Both the position numbers and the translations under genes were made by a program. 64,000 nucleotides of DNA, taken from Isoptericola dokdonensis DS-3. GTDB lineage: Bacteria; Actinomycetota; Actinomycetes; Actinomycetales; Cellulomonadaceae. Positions within the stretch are counted from its first letter, which is position 1. Every line of letters starts with the position of its first letter. Of this stretch, positions 1 to 10,164 are shown in pieces. Below the pieces are notes generated by a model. The model was not told where the DNA came from. It did no database searches and saw only the letters and a list, made by a program, of their open reading frames with translations. The DNA is taken from the NCBI RefSeq assembly GCF_001636295.1, contig NZ_CP014209.1, forward strand, positions 2,046,001-2,110,000, written 5' to 3'.

Positions 1-555
1 CTCGTCGGTCGAGACGTCGAAGTCCGCGCTGAGGTACTCGTCCTTGCCGGCGTCGTCGTAGCAGGCCACCTCGGTCGAGGCGCGCACGCCGCGGGGATCG
101 AACCCGACGACGTCGTACGCCGCCAGCAGGCGGTCGCCGAAGCTCTCGGCGGCTGTCTCGAGGAAGTCCGTGCCGGACCCGCCCGGGCCGCCGGGGTTGA
201 TGAGCAGCGACCCCTGCTTCTCGCCCGTGGCGCGGGTGCGCTTCAGGTCGAGCTCGATCGTGCCTGCCTCCGGGTCGTCCCACGTCAGCGGGGCGGTCGC
301 CGTCGCGCACTCGAGGCCTGCGTCGCAGGAGGTCCACTCCAGGTCCTGGGAGTAGAGGTCGTCGAAGCCCTCCGGGACGCCCGCGGCGTCCGTCGGCGCC
401 TGCGACGTGGCCTCGTCGACGGGCGTCGCCTCCTTGCCGGGGGCGTCGGCGTCGCACGCGGCCAGCGCGACGAGCGCGGCCACCGTCACGAGCGCGGCGG
501 CACCACGCCGCGCGGGTCGCAGGGTCAGGCTCGGTCCGGAGGAGGGGAAGTTCAC
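1..555 (-). CDS. Secreted alpha/beta-hydrolase lipoprotein (TAP/proline iminopeptidase-like), 3' part missing
   Basis: N-terminal 185 codons of an exported hydrolase; the rest lies outside the window. A signal peptide ends in a lipobox (LVALAAC, about residues 18-24), so the mature protein should be a membrane-anchored lipoprotein. The motif NPGGPGGSG (about residues 97-105) is the oxyanion-hole segment of the tripeptidyl-aminopeptidase-like alpha/beta hydrolases, followed by the typical DVVGFDPRGV segment. The catalytic Ser, Asp and His would lie beyond the window edge. I chose the GTG at 555: a minus-strand -10-like TAGGTT (67 to 62 in the last two digits, i.e. 562-567) sits about six bases upstream, suggesting a leaderless transcript. 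A second GTG at 561 is in frame. Substrate unknown. Confidence 0.8.
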   Translation of the reverse strand, partial: MNFPSSGPSLTLRPARRGAAALVTVAALVALAACDADAPGKEATPVDEATSQAPTDAAGVPEGFDDLYSQDLEWTSCDAGLECATATAPLTWDDPEAGTIELDLKRTRATGEKQGSLLINPGGPGGSGTDFLETAAESFGDRLLAAYDVVGFDPRGVRASTEVACYDDAGKDEYLSADFDVSTDE

Positions 556-631
556 CCGCACAACCTACCGGGCGTCCCCGGGGCACGGCCTGGTTTCACG
601 GAACCTCCCCGGCCTGGTCGGACGACGTGCG

Positions 632-1783
632 TCAGCCCTGCGGCCGCAGCGCCACGGCCATCGCCTCCAGCGCGAGCAGGGGGGCGACGTTGCCGTCCAG
701 TCGTTCGCGCGCCTGCCCGATGGCGTCCATGCGGCGCACCGTCTGCTCGGGGGTCGAGTCGCGGGCGACCATCTGCACGGTCTGCGCGTGCTCGTCGTTG
801 ACGAGGTCGACCTCGGCGCCGAGCTGGACGACGAGCACGTCCCGGTACAGGGACAGCAGGTCCACCATCGCCCGGTCGAGCACGTCCCGCTGGCGGCGGG
901 TCGCGCGACGCTTCTGGTCGTCCTCGAGCTGCTTGAGCTGGGACCGCAGCCGCGGCGGGAGGGTCTCCCCCTCGCCCGCGCCGAGCGCTCGCATCAGCTC
1001 CGCCTTCTCGACGGCGTCCCGCTCGGCGGTGTCGGCGGTCGCCTCCGCCTTCGCGACGTCCACGAGCTCGGCTGCGGCCAGCACGGCGTCGGGCACGCCG
1101 CGGATCCGGCGCGCCACCTCCAGCACCTCGTTCCGCCGCCGGCGGGCCTCCGGGTCGCGGGCCAGGCGTCGCGCCAGCCCGACGTGCGACTGCGCGGCCC
1201 GGGCGGCCCGCAGCGCGACCTCGGGGTCGACGCCGTCGCGCCGGACCAGCAGGTCGGCGACGTCGGCGGCGGGCGGCACCCGCAGGGTGACGCTGCGGCA
1301 CCGCGACCGGATGGTCGGCAGGACGTCCTGCGCGCTGGGCGCGCACAGCACCCACACGGTGTGCGCGGCAGGCTCCTCGATGGACTTCAGCAACACGTTG
1401 GTGGTGCGCTCGGCCATGCGGTCGGCGTCCTCGACGAGGATCACCCGGAAGCGCCCCGCAGCGGGTGTGCGGGCCGCGGCGACGATGAGGTCGCGCACCT
1501 CGGCGACCTGGATGACGACCTTCTCCGTGGCCACCACGGTGAGGTCCGGGTGGGTGCCCGCGAGCGTGGTCGTGCAGGCGTGGCACCGACCGCAGCCGCC
1601 CGTCACGCCGTCGGTGCCCGTGCACTGCAGCGCCGCCGCGAACGCGCGCGCCGCGACCGAGCGCCCCGAACCGGGCGGGCCGGTGAGCAGCCAGGCGTGG
1701 GTCATCGCGGCGGGGTCGGTCGCGGCCCGGCGCAGCGCCCGGACGGCCTGCGGCTGCCCGACGACGTCGTCCCAGACGCTCAC
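632..1783 (-). CDS. holB: DNA polymerase III subunit delta'
   Basis: Clamp-loader subunit (383 aa) that helps load the sliding clamp at the replication fork. The AAA+ core starts DDVVGQPQAV. The P-loop is TGPPGSGRS, with Arg in place of the nucleotide-contacting Lys, as expected for the non-hydrolysing delta' subunit. A Cys cluster (CTG...CGRCHAC, about residues 49-64) matches the zinc module. LLKSIEEP and the SRC motif (IRSRC) are the usual sensor regions. The GTG start overlaps the tmk stop by four bases (GTGA), so the two genes are translationally coupled. The tmk-holB pair is common in actinobacteria, and holB near topA matches the M. tuberculosis Rv3644c-Rv3646c order. Confidence 0.95.
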   Translation of the reverse strand: MSVWDDVVGQPQAVRALRRAATDPAAMTHAWLLTGPPGSGRSVAARAFAAALQCTGTDGVTGGCGRCHACTTTLAGTHPDLTVVATEKVVIQVAEVRDLIVAAARTPAAGRFRVILVEDADRMAERTTNVLLKSIEEPAAHTVWVLCAPSAQDVLPTIRSRCRSVTLRVPPAADVADLLVRRDGVDPEVALRAARAAQSHVGLARRLARDPEARRRRNEVLEVARRIRGVPDAVLAAAELVDVAKAEATADTAERDAVEKAELMRALGAGEGETLPPRLRSQLKQLEDDQKRRATRRQRDVLDRAMVDLLSLYRDVLVVQLGAEVDLVNDEHAQTVQMVARDSTPEQTVRRMDAIGQARERLDGNVAPLLALEAMAVALRPQG

Positions 1784-2445
1784 GGGGCGTCCCGGACCGT
1801 CACGGCCTCGTCCACGACCGGCGTGAGGTCCAGGCGGGCGGCGATGTCGACGCGGATCTGCGCCTGGATGTCGTCGACCGTGCCGCTCGCGTCCACCACG
1901 AGCCAGCGGGTCGGGTCCTCGGCGGCGCGGCGCAGGAACGTGTCCCGGGCACGGCGGTGGAAGTCGTCGCCGGCGCGCTCCAACCGGTCCGGCTCGCCGG
2001 TGAGCCGCCGGGCGGCCACCACCGGGTCGACATCGAGCAGCACGGTGACGGCGGGCAGCAGTCCACCCGTCGCCCACAGCGACATGCCCTCGACCTCGGC
2101 CTCCGACAGCTCGCGGCCGCCCGCCTGGTAGGCGACCGACGAGTCGAGGTACCGGTCGGTGACGACGATCGCGCCGCGCTCCAGCGCGGGTCGCACCAGG
2201 GAGGCGACGTGGTGGGCGCGGTCGGCGGCGTACAGCAGCGCCTCGGTGCGGGCGTCCATGTCCTCGCCGTGCTGGACGAGCCGGCGCAGCTCGACCCCGA
2301 GGGTCGTCCCGCCGGGCTCCCGCGTCGTGACGACCTCCCGGCCCGTCACCGCCGCGAGCCACTCGCCCAGCAACCGCACGTGCGTCGTCTTGCCGACGCC
2401 GTCGCCACCCTCGAACGACACGAAGAACCCAGGACCGTTGCTCAC
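1780..2445 (-). CDS. tmk: Thymidylate kinase
   Basis: Phosphorylates dTMP to dTDP with ATP in cytosolic dTTP synthesis. The protein (221 aa, normal length) has the P-loop FEGGDGVGKTT at about residues 10-20, the TREPGGT substrate segment, the DRYLDSSVAYQ motif and the downstream LDVDP strand. It starts at GTG 2445 (VSNGPGFFVSFEGGDG), which leaves the usual short lead before the P-loop. It overlaps holB by GTGA and diverges from the flavin-binding gene at 2607. The shared 161-bp intergenic region carries a perfect 12-bp inverted repeat. Confidence 0.96.
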   Translation of the reverse strand: MSNGPGFFVSFEGGDGVGKTTHVRLLGEWLAAVTGREVVTTREPGGTTLGVELRRLVQHGEDMDARTEALLYAADRAHHVASLVRPALERGAIVVTDRYLDSSVAYQAGGRELSEAEVEGMSLWATGGLLPAVTVLLDVDPVVAARRLTGEPDRLERAGDDFHRRARDTFLRRAAEDPTRWLVVDASGTVDDIQAQIRVDIAARLDLTPVVDEAVTVRDAP

Positions 2446-2474
2446 GCGGACACCCTAGCCGCGCCGTCCCACAC

Positions 2475-2510
2475 CGTCCGGGCAGGAACGGCCCGGAGCC
2501 TGCCCGGACG
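2475..2510. repeat. 12-bp perfect inverted repeat between tmk and the divergent flavin-binding gene
   Basis: CGTCCGGGCAGG (2475-2486) and its exact reverse complement (2499-2510) are separated by 12 bases. CACACC before the left arm and GGTGTG a few bases after the right arm extend the pairing with a short bulge. It lies between divergent genes, so it is not an obvious terminator. It could be a 5'-leader hairpin or a binding site. Confidence 0.6.
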
Positions 2511-2606
2511 ATGTGGTGTGAGGTTGCGGACATTCGTCCGCCGGGGCGGCGGCAGGTCGCCGGGAGGACGACGATGGGAGGACCACCACCGAGGGAGGCG
2601 GACGTC

Positions 2607-3005
2607 ATGTCCGAGCAGGCGACCATCACGACGCTCACCGACGACGAGTGCTGGGAGGTGCTGGCCGCAGGCTCCGTCGGCAGGCTGGCGACCGCCGTCG
2701 GCGGCGACCCGGAGATCTTCCCCATCTCGTTCGGCGTCGCCGGGCGCGCCGTCTACTTCGTGACGAAGGCCGGCACCAAGCTCGTCGAGCTGGTGGTGAA
2801 CAACCGGGTCGCGTTCGAGACGGACGCGTGGGACGACACCACCGCCACCAGCGTCGTCGTCAAGGGCGTCGCCGCGATCCTCGAGACGGACGCCGACCTC
2901 GCCGCGGCGGAGGAGGCCGACGTCGAGCCCTTCGCCCCCGACGGTCAGAGCATCTGGGTGCGGATCACGCCCACCGCGGTCTCCGGGCGCCGGCTGCGCC
3001 GCTGA
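2607..3005 (+). CDS. Pyridoxamine 5'-phosphate oxidase-like flavin/F420 split-barrel protein
   Basis: Small protein (132 aa) of the PNPOx-like split-barrel superfamily, which bind FMN or F420 and often reduce or bind small molecules. Visible features are the N-terminal LTDDECWEVLAAGSVGRLAT segment typical of the actinobacterial group, followed by GDPEIFPISFGV and VYFVTKAGTKL. The ATG at 2607 has a purine-rich ribosome site (GGGAGG) just upstream, so the longer in-frame extension back to 2511 is unlikely. It is a single gene whose 3' end nearly abuts the convergent dehydrogenase gene. The family is clear; cofactor and substrate cannot be told from sequence. Confidence 0.85.
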   Translation: MSEQATITTLTDDECWEVLAAGSVGRLATAVGGDPEIFPISFGVAGRAVYFVTKAGTKLVELVVNNRVAFETDAWDDTTATSVVVKGVAAILETDADLAAAEEADVEPFAPDGQSIWVRITPTAVSGRRLRR

Positions 3006-3011
3006 CCGGCG

Positions 3012-4082
3012 TCACTCGCCGGGGTACACCACGCCGAGCTGCGCGCGGGCCTGGTCGAGGATGCCCATGACCTCCAGCGTGTCCGACCAGGGCATCCGCG
3101 GGCTCTCGGTGAGCCCCGCGGCGACGCAGCGCGCCACCTCGGCGGCCTCGTAGGCCTTGCCCTCCCCCTCGGGCGACGTGAACGACCACGACGTGCCGTC
3201 GGCGCGCACCACCTCGAAGGAGGTGGGCGTGAAGAACCCGCTCGGGATCTCGATGCGACCCCGCGTGCCGATGATCCGCGCGCCGGCCCCGCCGCTCGCC
3301 GTCGACGACGTGTGCAGCAGCGCCTGCGCCCCGCCGTCGTACCCGAGGATCATGCCGACGTGGTCGTCCACGCCGGTGGCGGCGAGGGTGCCGTGGGTGA
3401 CGAGGGTGTCCGGCGCACCGAGCAGGTCGTGCGCGAGGGTGATCGGGTAGATGCCGAGGTCGAGCAGCGCCCCGCCGGCGAGCTCCGGCGCGAACAGGCG
3501 GTGCGTCGGGTCGTAGGGGAAGAACACGTCGAAGTCGGCGACGACCGTGCGGACCTCGCCGATCTCGCCGCGCGCGATCGCGGCCCGCAGCGCCGCGACG
3601 TGCGGCAGGAACCGCGTCCAGACGGCCTCCATGCAGAACACGCCGGCCTCCCGGGCGGCGTCGAGCAGGAGGCGCGACTCCGCGACCGACCGGGTGATCG
3701 GCTTCTCCACCAGCACGTGCTTGCCCGCCGCGATCGCGAGCAGCGCGTGCTCCAGGTGGTGCGAGTGCGGGGTGGCGACGTACACGACGTCGACGTCGTC
3801 GTCGGCCACCAGCGCCTCGTAGCTGCCGTGCGCCCGCGCACCGGGCGCGTGCGCGGCGGCGAACTCCTCGGCCTTGGCGACCGAGCGGGAGCCGACCGCG
3901 GTGACGCGCCCGGCCGTGCGGTCGCGGACGCCGTCGGCGAACGAGGCGGCGATGTTGCCGGCACCCAGCACGCCCCAGCGGACCGGCGGCGCCGCCATCA
4001 GGTCGGGGACCTCGCCCGACAGGTCGGCGGCGGTGAGGCGGGATGCGTAGGTGGCCGGGTCGACGGCGGCGGTGTCGGTCAT
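3012..4082 (-). CDS. Gfo/Idh/MocA family NAD(P)-dependent oxidoreductase
   Basis: Cytosolic dehydrogenase (356 aa from the ATG at 4082; a GTG at 4091 would add three residues). The Rossmann motif is WGVLGAGNIAASFADGV, the EKP motif (VLVEKPITRS) is present, and the C-terminal half starts VFCMEAVWTRFLPH. This pattern is common in trans-1,2-dihydrobenzene-1,2-diol dehydrogenase-like and sugar or cyclitol dehydrogenases; the exact substrate is unknown. It ends seven bases from the convergent flavin-binding gene and starts about ten bases after the MarR stop, so it is probably cotranscribed with marR. Confidence 0.9.
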   Translation of the reverse strand: MTDTAAVDPATYASRLTAADLSGEVPDLMAAPPVRWGVLGAGNIAASFADGVRDRTAGRVTAVGSRSVAKAEEFAAAHAPGARAHGSYEALVADDDVDVVYVATPHSHHLEHALLAIAAGKHVLVEKPITRSVAESRLLLDAAREAGVFCMEAVWTRFLPHVAALRAAIARGEIGEVRTVVADFDVFFPYDPTHRLFAPELAGGALLDLGIYPITLAHDLLGAPDTLVTHGTLAATGVDDHVGMILGYDGGAQALLHTSSTASGGAGARIIGTRGRIEIPSGFFTPTSFEVVRADGTSWSFTSPEGEGKAYEAAEVARCVAAGLTESPRMPWSDTLEVMGILDQARAQLGVVYPGE

Positions 4083-4092
4083 GGCGGTCACG

Positions 4093-4554
4093 CTACCGGG
4101 CGCCCTGCGCGGCCGCGATGACCGCGTCGGCGGCCTCGCGCACCCGCAGCAGCTCCTCGACGTCGAGACCCGAGGCCGCGACGACCCGGGCGGGCACCTC
4201 GAGCGCCTCGGTGCGCAGCGCGACGCCGTCGGCGGTGAGGTGCACCTCGACCACCCGGGCGTCGACGACGGACCGGCGGCGGTCGATCCGCCCCTGCTGC
4301 TCCAGCCGCTTGAGCAGCGGTGACAGGGTCCCGGGGTCGAGGTGGAGGCGGGCGGCGAGGCCGGTGACGGTCGTGGTGCGGCCGGCGCGGGCGTCGTCCC
4401 ACAGGCCGAGCAGCACGAGGTACTGCGGGTGCGTGAGGCCGAGGGGTTCGAGGACGGGCCGGTAGAGCCCGACGACGGACCGGGCGGCGGCGGACAGCGC
4501 GAAGCAGACCTGGGCCTCGAGCGCGAGGGGGTCCGGTGCCGGGTCGGTGATCAT
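4093..4554 (-). CDS. MarR family transcriptional regulator
   Basis: Winged-helix dimeric regulator, 153 aa. The helix-turn-helix and wing region is visible as LGLTHPQYLVLLGLWDD, TVTGLAARLHLDPGTLSPLLKRLEQQGRIDRRRSVVDARVVEVHLT. It resembles the OhrR-like/organic-hydroperoxide branch in its N-terminal region (ALEAQVCFALSAAARSVVGLYRPVLEPLGLT), and a Cys lies at the corresponding N-terminal position (QVCF). That suggests, but does not prove, peroxide sensing. The ATG at 4554 lies six bases after a -10 element, so the transcript is probably leaderless. It likely controls itself, the downstream dehydrogenase and the divergent small gene at 4625. Confidence 0.9.
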   Translation of the reverse strand: MITDPAPDPLALEAQVCFALSAAARSVVGLYRPVLEPLGLTHPQYLVLLGLWDDARAGRTTTVTGLAARLHLDPGTLSPLLKRLEQQGRIDRRRSVVDARVVEVHLTADGVALRTEALEVPARVVAASGLDVEELLRVREAADAVIAAAQGAR

Positions 4555-4560
4555 GGGGAC

Positions 4561-4597
4561 AGCGTAGGGGGATATGGTTGGCCTACCAATCATTGGT
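4561..4597 (-). promoter_or_regulatory. marR promoter overlapping a palindromic MarR-type operator
   Basis: Reading the minus strand, a -35 TTGGTA (4589-4584), a 17-base spacer and a -10 TACGCT (4566-4561) precede the marR ATG by six bases. ACCAATCATTGGT (4585-4597) is a palindrome except for its centre base and covers the -35. TTGG (4578-4581) and CCAA (4586-4589) form an overlapping dyad. TTGG/CCAA palindromes are typical MarR sites, so autorepression is the simplest reading. Confidence 0.65.
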
Positions 4598-4624
4598 GCC
4601 CCAAGGAATCGAGGAGCTGTCACG

Positions 4625-4852
4625 ATGGGCCTGTTCCGCCGTCGCCCCGGCGACGACCGCACCTGGGGCATGCGCCTCACCGAGACGTTCCTGCCGTTCT
4701 TCGGCCCGGCGTCCATCCGGCGCACCCCGCCCCGGCCGCCGCGCCCCGAGGACGTCGCCCGCGAGGCCGCGCTGCGCGACTCGCTGCAGGTCGTCACCCG
4801 ACCCGACGGTCACGCCTACGTCGTCGAGCGCCCCGCCGACCCGACGCCCTGA
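4625..4852 (+). CDS. Small conserved-looking protein of unknown function, divergent from marR
   Basis: A 75-residue basic, proline-rich protein (MGLFRRRPGDDRTWGMRLTE...). The start is supported by GAGGAG eight bases upstream. An earlier in-frame ATG at 4574 would fall inside the MarR operator and is less likely. No domain is recognised, and there is no signal peptide or membrane segment. Being divergent from marR across the operator, it may be co-regulated. A strong bidirectional hairpin follows it. Typical third-position G+C supports a real gene. Confidence 0.55.
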   Translation: MGLFRRRPGDDRTWGMRLTETFLPFFGPASIRRTPPRPPRPEDVAREAALRDSLQVVTRPDGHAYVVERPADPTP

Positions 4853-4871
4853 GCGGCCCACCACGGACGAC

Positions 4872-4909
4872 GGGTCCGGGCCGGCAGCGCGCGCTGCCAT
4901 CCCGGACCC
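4872..4909. terminator. Bidirectional hairpin between the small gene and topA
   Basis: GGGTCCGGG (4872-4880) pairs with CCCGGACCC (4901-4909). Inside it lies the 16-bp perfect palindrome GGCAGCGCGCGCTGCC (4883-4898). It sits between convergent genes and can serve both. There is no U-tract, as usual in actinobacteria. Confidence 0.7.
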
Positions 4910-4931
4910 GGCCCGCCGACCCGCAGGTCGG

Positions 4932-7703
4932 CTACTTCTTGGTCGTCGTCTTCTTCGCGGGCGCCTTCTTCGCCGGGGCCTTCTTCGCCGTCGACGCGCG
5001 CGCCGTCCGCTTCTTCGGCCCCTGCGCGCGCTTCTCCGCCAGCAGCTCGATCGCCCGCTCCGCGGTGATCGACTCGGGCGTGAGGTCGCGCGGCAGCGTC
5101 CGGTTCGTCTCGCCGTCCGTCACGTACGCGCCGAAGCGGCCGTCCTTGACGGTGATCGGCTTGCCCGACGTCGGGTCGTCGCCCAGCTCGCGCAGCGGCG
5201 GCGTCGCGGCACGCGCCCCGCGCCGCTTCGGCTCGGCGTAGATCTTCAGCGCCTCGTCGAGCGTGATCGTGAGCAGCTGCTCCTCGCTCGCGATCGTCCG
5301 CGAGTCCGTGCCCTTCTTCAGGTACGGGCCGTAGCGGCCGTTCTGCGCGGTGATCTCGGCACCCGACTCCGGGTCGGTGCCCACGACGCGCGGCAGCGAC
5401 AGCAGCTTCAGCGCGTCGTCGAGGGTCACCGACTCCAGCGACATCGACTTGAACAGCGACCCCGTGCGGGGCTTCGGCTGCGCGGCCTTCGCCCGCTTCT
5501 GCGCGGCGGCCGACAGGCTCGTGTCGATCGGCGGCAGGTCGAGCACCTCGGTGACGTACGGGCCGTAGCGGCCGTTCTTCGCGACGATCTCGTTCCCCGA
5601 CTCCGGGTCGGTGCCGAGCACGCGGCCGTCGTCGGCGCCCGCGGCGAGCAGCTCGCGCGCCGTGGCGACCGTCAGCTCGTCCGGCGCGATGTCCTCCGGC
5701 ACCGACGCGCGCGGGGCCTTGCCCTCGGCGTCCGGCTCGGCGGCCAGGTCCTCCAGGTACGGCCCGTAGCGGCCCACCCGCACGCGCAGCCCCTCGCCGA
5801 TCTCGACGGAGTTCACGGCGACCGGGTCGATCTCGCCGAGGTCGGTCACCAGGTCGCGCAGGCCCCAGCCGGACGTCTCCCCCGAGCCGTCGCCGAAGTA
5901 GAAGCGGGTCAACCACGCGACGCGTTCCCGGTCCCCGGCGGCGATCTCGTCGAGGTCCGCCTCCATCTCGGCCGTGAAGTCGTAGTCGACCAGCCAGCCG
6001 AAGTGATCCTCGAGCAGCTTCGTCACGGCGAACGCGAGCCAGGTCGGCACCATGGCCTGGCCCTTGGTCCGCACGTACCCGCGGTCCTGGATCGTGGAGA
6101 TCGTCGCGGCGTACGTCGACGGACGCCCGATGCCGAGCTCCTCCAACGCCTTGACCAGCGACGCCTCCGTGTACCGGGCGGGCGGGCTCGTGGAGTGGCC
6201 GTCGGCCGTGAGGTCCGTGCCGGCCAGGGCGTCGCCCTCGGCCATGCGCGGCAGACGCGACTCCTTCGGGCCGGACGACGTGGTCGCGGCGTCGCCCTCC
6301 GCCGCCTCCACGTCGCGCGACTCCTCGTAGGCCGCGAGGAACCCGCGGAACGTGATGACGGTGCCCGAGGCCGAGAAGACGGCGTCGGAGCCCGCGCGCT
6401 CCCCCGCCCCCGCGCCGAGCGGCGCCGCGAGCCGCACGGACGCCGTCGAGCCCTTCGCGTCGGCCATCTGCGAGGCGACCGTGCGCTTCCAGATGAGCTC
6501 GTACAGCTTGAACTGGTCACCGGAGATCTCCCGCGCGACCTGCGCCGGGGTGCGGAACGAGTCCCCCGCGGGGCGGATCGCCTCGTGCGCCTCCTGGGCG
6601 CCCTTGTTCTTCGAGGCGTACAGCCGCGGCGCACCGGGCACGTACTCGGGGCCGTACAGCTCGGCCGCCTGGCGCCGCGCCGCGTCCGTCGCCTCGGCCG
6701 ACAGCGCCGGGGAGTCCGTCCGCATGTACGTGATGTAGCCGTTCTCGTACAGCGCCTGCGCCGTGCGCATCGTCTGCCGCGACGCCATGCGCAGCTTGCG
6801 CGACGCCTCCTGCTGGAGGGTCGACGTCGTGAACGGTGCCGCCGGCTTGCGCGAGTACGGCTTGGTCTCCAGCGACCGGACGGAGAAGTCCGCGCCGTCC
6901 AGGCCGGCGACGACGGCCGTGGCCGCCGCCTCGTCGAGGTGCACCACGCCCGTGCGGACCTTGAGCCGGCCCAGGTCGTCGAAGTCGCGGCCCGAGGCGA
7001 CGCGCTCCCCGCCGAGCCCCGTCAGCCGGGCGTCGAACAGCTGGCCCGCGTCGTCGCCGTCGGTCGGCGCGAACGCCCCCGTCACGTCCCAGTAGTCGGC
7101 CGCGACGAACGCCATGCGCTCACGCTCGCGCTCCACCACGAGCCGCGTCGCCACCGACTGCACGCGCCCCGCGGACAGCCCCTGGCGGACCTTGCGCCAC
7201 AGCACCGGGGACACCTCGTAGCCGTAGAGCCGGTCGAGGATGCGGCGGGTCTCCTGCGCGTCGACGAGGTCCGTGTCGAGCTCGCGCGTGCTCTCCAGCG
7301 CGCGGCCGATCGCCTCGCGGGTGATCTCGTGGAACACCATGCGGCGCACCGGCACCTTGGGCTTGAGCGCCTCGATGAGATGCCACGCGATGGCCTCGCC
7401 CTCGCGGTCCTCGTCCGTGGCGAGGAAGAGCTCGTCGGCGTCCTTGAGCAGGCTCTTCAGCTCGCGGACCTTCGCCTTCTTGTCCGCGTACACCTCGTAG
7501 TACGGCTCGAACCCGTTGTCGACGTCGACGGCGAACTTGCCGAACGCGCCCTTCTTCATCTCCGCGGGCAGGTCCGACGGCTGCGGGAGGTCACGGATGT
7601 GGCCCACGCTGGCCTCGACGACGTAGTCGTCGCCGAGGTAGCCCTGGATCTTGCGAGCCTTGGTGGGCGACTCGACGATCACGAGCTTGCGGGCCTGGGG
7701 CAT
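4932..7703 (-). CDS. topA: DNA topoisomerase I (type IA)
   Basis: Relaxes negative supercoils by cutting one DNA strand. The protein has 923 aa. The N-terminal TOPRIM domain starts KLVIVESPTKARKIQGYLG and carries the acidic DEDREGEAIAWHL motif. The catalytic Tyr is at about residue 326 in GYITYMRTDSPAL. Several C-terminal repeats carry NGRYGPYV/DGRFGAYV (about residues 600-880), as in mycobacterial and streptomycete enzymes. It ends in a Lys/Ala-rich tail (KKAPAKKAPAKKTTTKK), which in actinobacterial TopA enhances DNA binding and processivity. The ATG at 7703 gives MPQARKLVIVES. It is flanked by hairpins on both sides. Confidence 0.98.
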   Translation of the reverse strand: MPQARKLVIVESPTKARKIQGYLGDDYVVEASVGHIRDLPQPSDLPAEMKKGAFGKFAVDVDNGFEPYYEVYADKKAKVRELKSLLKDADELFLATDEDREGEAIAWHLIEALKPKVPVRRMVFHEITREAIGRALESTRELDTDLVDAQETRRILDRLYGYEVSPVLWRKVRQGLSAGRVQSVATRLVVERERERMAFVAADYWDVTGAFAPTDGDDAGQLFDARLTGLGGERVASGRDFDDLGRLKVRTGVVHLDEAAATAVVAGLDGADFSVRSLETKPYSRKPAAPFTTSTLQQEASRKLRMASRQTMRTAQALYENGYITYMRTDSPALSAEATDAARRQAAELYGPEYVPGAPRLYASKNKGAQEAHEAIRPAGDSFRTPAQVAREISGDQFKLYELIWKRTVASQMADAKGSTASVRLAAPLGAGAGERAGSDAVFSASGTVITFRGFLAAYEESRDVEAAEGDAATTSSGPKESRLPRMAEGDALAGTDLTADGHSTSPPARYTEASLVKALEELGIGRPSTYAATISTIQDRGYVRTKGQAMVPTWLAFAVTKLLEDHFGWLVDYDFTAEMEADLDEIAAGDRERVAWLTRFYFGDGSGETSGWGLRDLVTDLGEIDPVAVNSVEIGEGLRVRVGRYGPYLEDLAAEPDAEGKAPRASVPEDIAPDELTVATARELLAAGADDGRVLGTDPESGNEIVAKNGRYGPYVTEVLDLPPIDTSLSAAAQKRAKAAQPKPRTGSLFKSMSLESVTLDDALKLLSLPRVVGTDPESGAEITAQNGRYGPYLKKGTDSRTIASEEQLLTITLDEALKIYAEPKRRGARAATPPLRELGDDPTSGKPITVKDGRFGAYVTDGETNRTLPRDLTPESITAERAIELLAEKRAQGPKKRTARASTAKKAPAKKAPAKKTTTKK

Positions 7704-7768
7704 CCGTTCCTGCTTTCGATGAGGGTGTCCGCCGGGGCGGCGGTCATGTCACGGTACGACACGGACGA

Positions 7769-7803
7769 CGACGGCGGCACTCTACCCACGAGTGCCGCCG
7801 TCG
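7769..7803 (-). terminator. Terminator hairpin after the galactanase gene
   Basis: GACGGCGGCACTC (7770-7782) and GAGTGCCGCCGTC (7790-7802) pair perfectly around the loop TACCCAC; one further pair extends the stem. It lies between the GH53 stop at 7852 and the topA start at 7703, so it should separate the galactan operon from topA. Confidence 0.75.
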
Positions 7804-7851
7804 GCGCGCCCGGTCCACAGGCCGCCCTCCACCCCTCTGGGGTGACGGAGA

Positions 7852-10164
<2,313 letters not shown>

